From Arenicola marina (lineage: Eukaryota; Annelida; Polychaeta; Arenicolidae): a DNA stretch of 64,000 nt. Positions 26,401-38,400 of the stretch are shown in pieces (within the stretch, counting starts at the first letter, position 1; every line of letters begins with the position of its first letter). The stretch spans positions 9,316,823-9,380,822 of the forward strand of contig OZ025252.1 in assembly GCA_964019135.1 (NCBI GenBank). The letters are read 5' to 3'. A model generated the notes under the pieces. That model made no database searches and was not told the origin of the DNA. It saw only the letters and a list, made by a program, of their open reading frames with translations. A program made the translations under genes and the position numbers.

Positions 26401-29400
26401 GGTCAGTGTCCACAGCGGCCGCCACGAGTACACATAGGTGGCAGGGGTCAGTGTCCACAGCGGCCGCCATGAGTACACATAGGTGGCAGGGGTCAGTGTC
26501 CACAGCGGCCGCCACGAGTACACATAGGTGGCAGGGGTCAGTGTCCACAGCGGCCGCCACGAGTACACATAGGTGGCAGGGGTCAGTGTCCACAGCGGCC
26601 GCCACGAGTACACATAGGTGGCAGGGGTCAGTGTCCACAGCGGCCGCCACGAGTACACATAGGTGGCAGGGGTCAGTGTCCACAGCGGCCGCCACGAGTA
26701 CACATAGGTGGCAGGGGTCAGTGTCCACAGCGGCCGCCATGAGTACACATAGGTGGCAGGGGTCAGTGTCCACAGCGGCCGCCACGAGTACACATAGGTG
26801 GCAGGGGTCAGTGTCCACAGCGGCCGCCACGAGTACACATAGGTGGCAGGCGTCAGTGTCCACAGCGGCCGCCATGAGTACACATAGGTGGCAGGGGTCA
26901 GTGTCCACAGCGGCCGCCACGAGTACACATAGGTGGCAGGCGTCAGTGTCCACAGCGGGCCGCACGAGTATACATAGGTGGCAGGGGTCAGTGTCCACAG
27001 CGGCCGCCACGAGTATACATAGGTGGCAGGGGTCAGTGTCCACAGCGTCCGCCACGAGTATACATAGGTGGCAGGCGTCAGTGTCCACAGCGGCCGCCAC
27101 GAGTATAACATAGGTGGCAGGGGTCAGTGTCCACAGCGGCCGCCATGAGTACACATAGGTGGCAGGGGTCAGTGTCCACAGCGGCCGCCACGAGTATACA
27201 TAGGTGGCAGGGGTCAGTGTCCACAGCGGCCGCCATGAGTACACATAGGTGGCAGGCGTCAGTGTCCACAGCGGCCGCCACGAGTATACATAGGTGGCAG
27301 GGGTCAGTGTCCACATCGGCCTCTCGGCAACGTACACACCGACTAACCGGCATTGTTGTCAAACATATTCTACGTATGTTGCTTATTGTTTATCTTATTG
27401 TTTTGGAAAGACCATGCCTCCTGTTACGTTTGCATTATAGGGCTGTGGCATATTTTGCGACACCGCCATGGATGGATGGGGAGACGGCCCGCCATGGGTG
27501 GATGAGGAGGCGGCCCGCCATGGGTGGATGGGGAGACGGCCCGCCATGGGTGGATGAGGAGACGGCCCGCCATGGGTGGATGAGGAGGCGGCCCGCCATG
27601 GGTGGATGGGGACACGGCCCGCCATGGGTGGATGAGACGGCTCGCCATGGGTGAATGAGGAGACGGCCCGCCATGGGTGGATGAGGAGACGGCTCGCCAT
27701 GGGTGGATGAGGAGACGGCTCGCCATGGGTGGATGAGGAGACGGCCCGCCATGGGTGGATGGGGAGACGGCCCGCCATGGGTGGATGGGGACACGGCCCG
27801 CCATGGGTGGATGAGGAGACGGCTCGCCATGGGTGGATGAGGAGACGGCTCGCCATGGGTGGATGAGGAGACGGCCCGCCATGGGTGGATGGGGGAGACG
27901 GCCCGCCATGGGTGGATGAGGAGACGGCTCGCCATGGGTGGATGAGGAGACGGCCCGCCATGGGTGGATGGGGAGACGGCCCGCCATGGGGTGGATGAGG
28001 AGACGGCCCGCCATGGGTGGATGGGGAGACGGCCCGCCATGGGTGGATGAGGAGACGGCTCGCCATGGGTGGATGAGGAGACGGCCCGCCATGGGTGGAT
28101 GGGGAGACGGCCCGCCATGGGTGGATGAGGAGACGGCTCGCCATGGGTGGATGAGGAGACGGCCCGCCATGGGTGGATGGGGAGACGGCCCGCCATGGGT
28201 GGATGAGGAGACGGCCCGCCATGGGTGGATGAGGAGACGGCTCGCCATGGGTGGGATGAGGAGACGGCTCGCCATGGGTGGATGAGGAGACGGCCCGCCA
28301 TGGGTGGATGGGGAGACGGCCCGCCATGGGTGGATGAGGAGACGGCCCGCCATGGGTGGATGGGGGAGACGGCCCGCCATGGGTGGATGAGGAGACGGCT
28401 CGCCATGGGTGGATGAGGAGACGGCCCGCCATGGGTGGATGGGGAGACGGCCCGCCATGGGTGGATGAGGAGACGGCTCGCCATGGGTGGATGAGGAGAC
28501 GGCCCGCCATGGGTGGATGGGGAGACGGCCCGCCGTGGGTGGATGAGGAGACGGCCCGCCATGGGTGGATGAGGAGACGGCTCGCCATGGGTGGATGAGG
28601 AGACGGCCCGCCATGGGTGGATGAGGAGGCGGCCCGCCATGGGTGGATGGGGAGACGGCCCGCCATGGGTGGATGGGGAGACGGCCCCGCCATGGGTGGA
28701 TGAGGAGGCGGCTCGCCATGGGTTGATGAGGAGACGGCCCGCCATGGGTGGATGGGAGACGGCCCGCCATGGGTGGATGAGGAGGCGGCTAGCCATTATG
28801 TACTGGCCCAAATTACATAAAGGTGTCATACTTCATCTCGTGAAGATAGAGATGGAAAGGAGCATGTGCAAAAAATTATATGTACAACAAAATATATATA
28901 TAAAGAACCTCATCGTCAATGAAGGGCTACCCTGCATTCTCACAAAGTAAACAAGTGGTGGATGAGGAGACGCCCGCCATGGGTAAACAAGGGAAACACG
29001 TCCTATACGCGTATACACAGAGTCAACAGAGGGGGCCAGTTTTAGACCTAGCCACCTACTAATACTGATGACAATGCTCATTGCTATATAACCCGCAGAG
29101 GATACAGGTTTACCTTCTCCCCGGGAACCAGCGGAATGTGAAGCGGGTGGACGGTAGAGAGTGCGCGGTCCCACCGCCAGAGGGCGTCCAGTGACGGCAG
29201 ACGGCGGCTGTGACGCCTAAAGGTGCGGACAATCATCGTGCTGCTGTCGGGGACACCCACCGTCCTCACACACGCCTAGCGCCGTTATCTCCCTATGTGT
29301 CACACCAGTATATCCACGCCGGCCTCGTGTCAAGGCCGCGATAAATATCCAAGGTCAAGGTCATCGCTCAATCCGTCTCCAATGAGATTATTTATTCGTG

Positions 29401-32400
29401 GGACAAGTCACATGGTGCGGGTATTTAATACCCAGTTACTTGACGCGTAATGTTAGTGTGGCCGGCTGTTGTGATGACATTGTGCCACTGGCGACCACTG
29501 TATGCCACCTCTCGCCGGTGGGGTCCTTAAGACAACACGCTTGGTGGAGGCCGAGGCCTGGGTGTGCATGCTGGGACCAGGGTGGGTGGGGGGGGGGGAC
29601 ACTTCTCGTCACACCGAGGACCGCTTGAGCGACATGAAATGCGCCATCCGGCTATCCATCTCCCTGATACCTGACGGTCACCTCACCTCTCTTTACCTCA
29701 CCGTCGGCTCCTTGAGCACCTCGGACCGGTACCCAGACCGGCAGTGACTGCCACCCCCCCCCCCCCCGCCCCCGCCCCCGCCCCCTCCTGGTCTCGTGCA
29801 GGTCACCATCCAAAATGCCATACGTAACACTGGTCTCAGCCCCCTCGCGACTGTCTCAAGACAAACAGGAAGGTTCTTAACAAACCACCGCCAATCAGAA
29901 GTAGCGGCCCCCCCACCCTCCCCTTAGCCCCTTGTTAAAACCTGACCAAGCACGACAGACCAAGGACGACTTGCACCAGACAAGGTTAATATGCTGCACC
30001 GGCCTGGACATATAGCAGATCTACCACACGGGCCTACAGCGGGGCTGTGTCGTACCTAAACCGGGCCGGTGTCAGACCTCTAACGGGCCTGAACCGGGCT
30101 TACAACGAGCCTGTGTCAGATCTATAACAGGCCCGTGTCTGATCTATCACAGATCTACAACAGGCCTGTGTCACATCTATAACAGATCTATAACAGGCCT
30201 GTGTCTGATCTCTAACAGATCTATAACAGGCCTGTGTCTGATCTATAACAGATCTATAACAGGCCTGTGTCAGATCTATAACAGATCTATAAAAGGCATG
30301 TGGCAGATCTATAAGAGATCTATAACAGGCCTGTGTCAAATCTATAACAGGCCTGTGTCAGATCTATACCAGAGCTATAACAGATCTATAACAGGCATGT
30401 GTCAGATCTATAACAGATCTATAACAGGCCTGTGTCTGATCTCTAACAGATCTATAACAGGCCCGTGTCTGATCTATCACAGATCTACAACAGGCCTGTG
30501 TCACATCTATAACAGATCTATAACAGGCCTGTGTCTGATCTCTAACAGATCTATAACAGGCCTGTGTCAGATCTATAACATCTATAACAGGCCTGTGTCA
30601 GATCTACAACATCTATAACAGGCCTGTGTCTGATCTATAACAGATCTATAACAGGCCTGTGTCAGATCTATAACAGATCTATAAAAGGCATGTGGCAGAT
30701 CTATAAGAGATCTATAACAGGCCTGTGTCAGATCTATAACATCTATAACAGGCCTGTGTCAAATCTATAACAGGCCTGTGTCAGATCTATACCAGAGCTA
30801 TAACAGATCTATAACAGGCATGTGTCAGATCTATAACAGATCTATAACAGGCCTGTGTCAGATATATAACATCTATAACAGGCATGTGTCTGATCTATAA
30901 CAGATCTATAACAGGCCCGTGTCTGATCTATAATAGATCTATAACAGGCCTGTGTCTGATCTATAACAGATCCATAACAGGCCTGTGTCAGATCTATAAC
31001 CGATCTATAACAGGCTAGTGTCAGATCTATAACAGATCTATAACATACCTATAACAGGCTAGTGTCAGATCTATAACAGATCTATAACAGGCCTGTGTCA
31101 GATCTATAACAGATCTATAACAGGCATGTGTCAGATCTATAACAGGCCCGTGTCTGATATATAATAGATCTATAACAGGCCTGTGGCTGATCTATAACAG
31201 GCCTGTGTCACATCTATAACAGATCTATAACAGGCATGTGTCAGATCTATAACAAATCTATAACAGGCCTGTGTCTCATCTATAACAAATCTAAAACAGG
31301 GCTGTGTCTGATCTATAACAGATCTATAAAGGCCTGTGTCTGATCTCTAACAGATCTATAACAGGCCTGTGTCTGATCTATAACAGATCTATAACAGGCC
31401 TGTGTCAGATCTATAACAGATCCATAACAGGCCTGTGTCAGATCTATAACAGTTATATAACAGGCCTCTGTCAGATCTATAACAGACCTATAACAGATCT
31501 ATAACAGGCATGTGTTTGATCTATAACAGATCTATAACAGGCATGTGTCTGATCTATAACAGATCTATAACAGGCCTGTGTCAGATCTATAACAGATCTA
31601 TAATAGGCCTTTGTCAGATCTATAACAGATCAATAACAGGCCTGTGCCTGATCTATCACAGATCTATAACAGGCCTGTGTCAGATCTATAACAGATCCAT
31701 AACAGGCCTGTGTCAGATCTATAACAGGCATATAACAGGCCTCTGTCAGATCTATAACAGACCTATAACAGATCTATAACAGGCATGCGTCTGATCTATA
31801 ACAGATCTATAACAGGCCTGTGTCAGATCTATAACAGATTTATAACAGGCCTGTGTCTGATCTATAACAGATCTATAACAGGCCTTTGTCAGATCTATAA
31901 CAGATCTATACCAGGCCTGTGCCTGATCTATCACAGATCTATAACAGGCCTGTGTCAGACCTATAACAGATCTATAACAGGCATGTGTCAGACATATAAC
32001 AGACCTGTGTCAGATCTATAACAGGCCTGTGCCTAATCTATCACAGATCTATAACAGGCCTGTGCCTGATCTATCACAGATCTATAACAGGCCTGTGCCT
32101 GATCTATCACAGATATATAACAGGTCTGTGTCTGATCTATAACAGATCCATAACAGGCCTGTGTCAGATCTATAACAGGTATATAACAGGCCTCTGTCAG
32201 ATCTATAACAGACCTATAACAGATCTATAACAGGCATGTGTCTGATCTATAACAGATCTTTAACAGGCATGTGTCTGATCTATAACAGATCTATAACAGG
32301 CCTGTGTCAGATCTATAACAGATTTATAACAGGCCTGTGTCTGATCTATAACAGATCTATAACAGGCCTTTGTCAGATCTATAACAGATCTATAACAGGC

Positions 32401-35400
32401 CTGTGCCTGATCTATCACAGATCTATAACAGGCCTGTGTCAGACCTATAACAGATCTATAACAGGCATGTGTCAGACATATAACAGACCTGTGTCAGATC
32501 TATAACAGGCCTGTGCCTGATCTATCACAGATCTATAACAGGCCTGTGCCTGATCTATCACAGATCTATAACAGGCCTGTGCCTGATCTATAACAGATCT
32601 ATAACAGGCCTGTGTCTGATCGACAACATATCTATAACAGGCATGTGTCTGCTCTATAATATATCTATAACAGGCCTGTGTCAGATCTATAACATATATA
32701 TAACAGGCTTGTGTCGGCCTGACGCAGGGTACGACGGCCCCAGCCCCACCTACCGGCCGGCCTGACGCAGGGTACGACGGCCCCAGCCCCACGTACCGGC
32801 CGGCCTGACGCAGGGTACGACGGCCCCAGCTCCACGTACCGGCCGGCCTGACGCAGGGTACAATGGCCCCAGCCCCACGTACCGGCCGGCCTGACGCAGG
32901 GTACGACGGCCCCAGCCCCACCTACCAGCCGGCCTGACGCAGGGTACGACGGCCCCAGCCCCACGTACCGGCCGGCCTGACGCAGGGTACGACGGCCCCA
33001 GCCCCACGTACCGGCCGGCCTGACGCAGGGTACGACGGCCCCAGCCCCACCTACCGGCCGGCCTGACGCAGGGTACGACGGCCCCAGCCCCACGTACCGG
33101 CCGGCCTGACGCAGGGTACGACGGCCCCAGCCCCACGTACCGGCCGGCCTGACGCAGGGTACGACGGCCCCAGCCCCACGTACCGGCCGGCCTGACGCAG
33201 GGTACGACGGCCCCAGCCCCACCTACCGGCCGGCCTGACGCAGGGTACGACGGCCCCAGCCCCACGTACCGGCCGGCCTGACGCAGGGTACGACGGCCCA
33301 GCCCCACGTACCGGCCGACCTGACGCAGGGTACGACGGCCCCAGCCCCACGTACCGGCCGGCCTGACGCAGGGTACGACGGCCCCAGCCCCACGTACCGG
33401 CCGGCCTGACGCAGGGTACGACGGCCCCAGCCCCACGTACCGGCCGGCCTGACGCAGGGTACGACGGCCCCAGCCCCACGTACCGGCCGGCCTGACGCAG
33501 GGTACGACGGCCCCAGCCCCACCTACCGGCCGGCCTGACGCAGGGTACGACGGCCCCAGCCCCACGTACCGGCCGGCCTGACGCAGGGTACGACGGCCCA
33601 GCCCCACGTACCGGCCGACCTGACGCAGGGTACGACGGCCCCAGCCCCACGTACCGGCCGGCCTGACGCAGGGTACGACGGCCCCAGCCCCACGTACCGG
33701 CCGGCCTGACGCAGGGTACGACGGCCCCAGCCCCACGTACCGGCCGGCCTGACGCAGGGTACGACGGCCCCAGCCCCACGTACCGGCCGGCCTGACGCAG
33801 GGTACGACGGCCCCAGCCCCACCTACCGGCCGGCCTGACGCAGGGTACGACGGCCCCAGCCCCACGTACCGGCCGGCCTGACGCAGGGTACGACGGCCCA
33901 GCCCCACGTACCGGCCGACCTGACGCAGGGTACGACGGCCCCAGCCCCACGTACCGGCCGGCCTGACGCAGGGTACGACGGCCCCAGCCCCACGTACCGG
34001 CCGGCCTGACGCAGGGTACGACGGCCCCAGCCCCACGTACCGGCCGGCCTGACGCAGGGTACGACGGCCCCAGCCCCACGTACCGGCCGACCTGACGCAG
34101 GGTACGACGGCCCCAGCCCCACGTACCGGCCGGCCTGACGCAGGGTACGACGGCCCCAGCCCCACGTACCGGCCGGCCTGACGCAGGGTACGACGGCCCC
34201 AGCCCCACGTACCGGCCGGCCTGACGCAGGGTACGACGGCCCCAGCCCCACGTGCCGGCCGGCCTGACGCAGGGTACGACGGCCCCAGCCCCACGTACCG
34301 GCCGACCTGACGCAGGGTACGACGGCCCCAGCCCCACGTACCGGCCGGCCTGACGCAGGGTACGACGGCCCAGCCCCACGTACCGGCCGGCCTGACGCAG
34401 GGTACGACGGCCCCAGCCCCACGTACCGGCCGGCCTGACGCAGGGTACGACGGCCCCAGCCCCACGTACCGGCCGGCCTGACGCAGGGTACGACGGCCCC
34501 AGCCCCACGTACCGGCCGGCCTGACGCAGGGTACGACGGCCCCAGCCCCACGTACCGGCCGGCCTGACGCAGGGTACGACGGCCCCAGCCCCACCTACCG
34601 GCCGGCCTGACGCAGGGTACGACGGCCCCAGCCCCACGTACCGGCCGGCCTGACGGACACCATGTCGGACAGCTCGTCCCACAGCTGGCTGGCCGCTACC
34701 CGCCACACAAACACACGCCAATTACGCCACACTGTGCCTCTCCATACAGTGTAACGGAGCCACGCCGTACTGTATAACGGCTGCAGCTGTATAACGCCGG
34801 TGTATAACACGACGCCCAGGTTGGTCTCTCCCCAGTGACTGTGGTAAAGATCTGGGTTGATACTTGTGTCACTTACCAGTAATATCAGCCCTCCTTCCCC
34901 TCCCCACCCGACGTCTCTCTCCCTGAGACTGTCACGCGCGAAGCCACCTCCCCCCCCACCCTCCCCCCCATCCCCGCCAATGGACCGTGGGTATTGATCG
35001 GAAGGCGCGGTGCCAGCCCAAGCGGCACCACCCTCAGGGGTGGCCAGATCGGGGGTGACAGGATGCATAATGACAGGGAGGGGGATGGGGGGGTATACGG
35101 AACCAGGTTGCCAAGGCGGCTCCCGGCCTAGACAGACATGGCATGACATGATCCTTACTTGCCGAGGTATTTTACGTTTTGTAATGATTTATTGTGCATC
35201 AGGCACAGAGAGGGACAGACACAGGTGTGCTTCCCATAGGTCAACGCGCACTTCAAATGGTGATACCCCGATTCACAGTTGTCCGAACGTCTGGGATATT
35301 ATAGTAATCGCAAGATCAAAGCACTGTGTGAAGCCTGTGGCGTACATTGAGTGCTAGAGGCCAGCGCACAAAGAGTATTTGTATAACCCACTGTGACACC

Positions 35401-38400
35401 CAGAAGCCGACTGTGACAGCCTGTAGCCCACTGTGACAGTCTGTAGCCCACTGTGACAGCCTGTAGCCCACTGTGACAGCCTGTAGCCCACTGTGACAGG
35501 CAGTAGCCCACTGTTACAGCCTGTAGCCCACTGTGACAGCCAGTAGCCCACTGTGACAGCCAGTAGCCCACTGTGACAGCCAGTAGCCCACTGTGACAGC
35601 CTGTGGCCCACTGTGACAGCCTGTAGACCGCTGTGATAGCCGGTAGCCCACTGTGACAGCCGGTAGCCCACTGTGACAGCTTGTAGCCCACTGTGACAGC
35701 CAGTAGCCCACTGTGACAGCCGGTAGCCCGCTGTGATAGCCGGTAGCCCACTGTGACAGCTTGTGGCCCACTGTGACAGCCTGTAGCCCACTGTGACAGC
35801 CTGTAGACAGCTTTTAGCCCGATGTGACAGCCTGTAGGCCACATTGAGGAGACACGGTTGCATCATGGAAGGACACATTGATATTGCAAATCATAACGCA
35901 GTCAGTATAATACAAGGCAATGCTAAATACCACAGTATTAAACTCCCGCTCAACCAGAATTAACCATGTGGCTGGAAGTCAGTAACTGATTCGGTCATGC
36001 AAATTGTACGTTACATTCTGTCGTTAATGTGTTAAAATCACACACCGGCTAATAACCATCAGGATCATCTGTAGGATGACTCCACACTCGGACGATCATC
36101 AATGTATGACAGAGCGTTATCACAGCGCTATAATGCATCACATCGTTATCGCAGTGATATAATGCATCACAGCGTTATCACAAAGTATCACACAAGTGAT
36201 GACTGGTCTCTCTGGGTGGAGGGAGGGGGCTATATCCATCACCTCAACAATATGATACATTACTGGTATTAACAACATGTTAGGAATGTGTTACCATGTG
36301 TTTACGGTATCTGTGCCTCAGGTATGTGTTACAATGTGTTTATGGTATGTGTTACCATGTGTTTACGGTATGTGTTACCATGTGTTTACGGTATGTGTGC
36401 ATCAAGTATGTGTTACCATGTGTTTATGAATATACATCTTAAATATGTTATGTGAATATACAAATATGTTACATTTTTTGGTCGTCATCACTAATTATCA
36501 AGCGGTATATAAAGGGCTATCCACGTTACCTTTCCAAATAGCTTCCACAGCAGTGGGGGCCCCGCGTCATGCTGGGACAACATAACACACACATCACACG
36601 CCACACCTCGCGCAGCACACGAGCCTCGTTATACTGCTTAACACTCTCAGCACAGTCACTTTATGTAGTAATTATAAAATCAAAGCAAGGAATTATATAA
36701 AGACAAGATAACCAGGTGTACTAATCATAGTTTTACATGATAATTATGTCTTAAAAATGTCTTAGGCAGAGGGATTGCACGCAACGAAGACACCCAAATT
36801 CATTGACTAGACGTTATACCCCACCCCGACCACCACCCGGAGCGTTGACCCCGACAGAGGGGATAGGTGGGTCTATTGGCGGCTTGAAGCCCCATATACC
36901 CTCGGCGTTGATAGATATACCTGGGTCAGTGACAGGGTTGTGTTAGCCCCGGTGCTATGGCTGTGGGACAGGTAAGAATCGGACAGGGCCCGTGTACAGC
37001 CACATGGCGTGCGACCGGATTTGAACGACATGGGACTTGGCAGTGAGTGGTGGTTGGTGAGGTGCCCTGGGATGCCCGATTACCCTACTCGCCTCCTGTT
37101 GCTCATGCCAGTCTCATCCTATGGGCCCTACCTCTGATGGCTGCCCGTCCTGCAGTCCCCACCCCAAGGTTAGCGGGTATGCGCGACCAACACTTACCCG
37201 GCGCCTCTCCCGTAGCTTGGCTGCCTGCTGAGGGTTGTTGAAGCGGAACAGGTAACTCTGACCCAACTTGATCAAATCACCTGAAAACAACGCATACATC
37301 AGATCTATTCATCACAACAATACCGTTATGGTGTCACGATGATGCACCGTTTGCGACTAGGCGTTATAACGAGTTTATGTGATATTGTGCCAATTATGCT
37401 AATATTTCTCCCCATAATCATACTTCTATGAACATAGCATTTTTTTTCGTGCGTGGAATAATTTAAGACAGTCAGCGTAAATTCTTCATAACAATGATAT
37501 CGTCTGTACGTTGACACCGTTTGACGAGGCAATGTATGTAGATGGCTAGCACGTCATGGGGCTGGTACAGTAAGAGTGTAGCTGCGGAGACTGACCCTGT
37601 GATAGGCTGACGCCGCGTGTCGTCACAGGGCGGTCGTTCACGGTGACAACCGCATCCTCAAATGGGGTCAAGGTCACCTGGCCATTGTAGTTCTTGATGA
37701 CGCAATGGTGCGGCAGTAGGTCATCACCTTCAAGAGCTGTGGGCAGGACACACTCAGTTACTCTCATTGTGATAAGATTAATGGATCTTTCTTAGTTAAA
37801 ATTTGTTACCCGAGGATTTACATCAATTTGCAATGGAACCTAACTTCATACGTCATGAAATTACATGACACAGTGACCTGATCCATATTGACCTCGATAT
37901 CTGAGAACGACCCCGCTGACCCCGCCGATTTATATTGAGCTAGAGATATGGCCTGGTAACCAGCCTACCTATGTCGACATTGAGATCGGACCCAGGGAAC
38001 CAGGCTACCCAAGTTAACCCCTATAACTAAGCCTACCCACGTTAACCCCGATATCTGAGCCAGGGACCCAGCCTACCCACGTTAACCCCGATATCTGAGC
38101 CAGGGACCCCGGTTACCTATGTCGGCCTCGCGGCTGATGGAGTCTCCTTCCGCGCCGATGACGGTCTTGCCCTCCTTGAGGTAGTAGAGCACGACTCCAG
38201 TGCTGAGCACATCCTCGTCCAGACAGATGAGGTGCGGCAGGTGCGAGTCCACGATCACTCCCATCGACTGGGACCGTCTGCTCATACGCAGAGGGTGGAT
38301 GTTCACGTCATTGTCCTGGAGCAATTAACGGCACTATACAGTGTACAGAATGCATTTAACTGATATTCATGTGGCAACAAGGATTTAATGAAAACTGAAA

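Noticed and set aside
20978-27362. Open frames of up to 680 codons on both strands reading [15 protein letters not shown] or [15 protein letters not shown] repeats
   Set aside because: They arise because the 45-bp unit is a multiple of three without stops. Both strands and several frames are open, units of 44 or 46 bp break them, and no non-repetitive coding sequence is attached.
27395-28829. Three overlapping frames of 430-460 codons (HPWRAVS repeats)
   Set aside because: All three minus-strand frames are open over the same 26-bp repeat, which is diagnostic of a stop-free satellite.
29671-29755. Possible exon reading [15 protein letters not shown] before a GTGAGG
   Set aside because: The acceptor lies in poly-G/C with no pyrimidine tract, the phase does not fit exon 16, and the gap to the next candidate exon would be a 31-bp intron.
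32750-34721. Open frames of 556-614 codons in the 43-bp array
   Set aside because: Stop-free repeat read in rotating frames. Only the short exon 16 end is likely coding.
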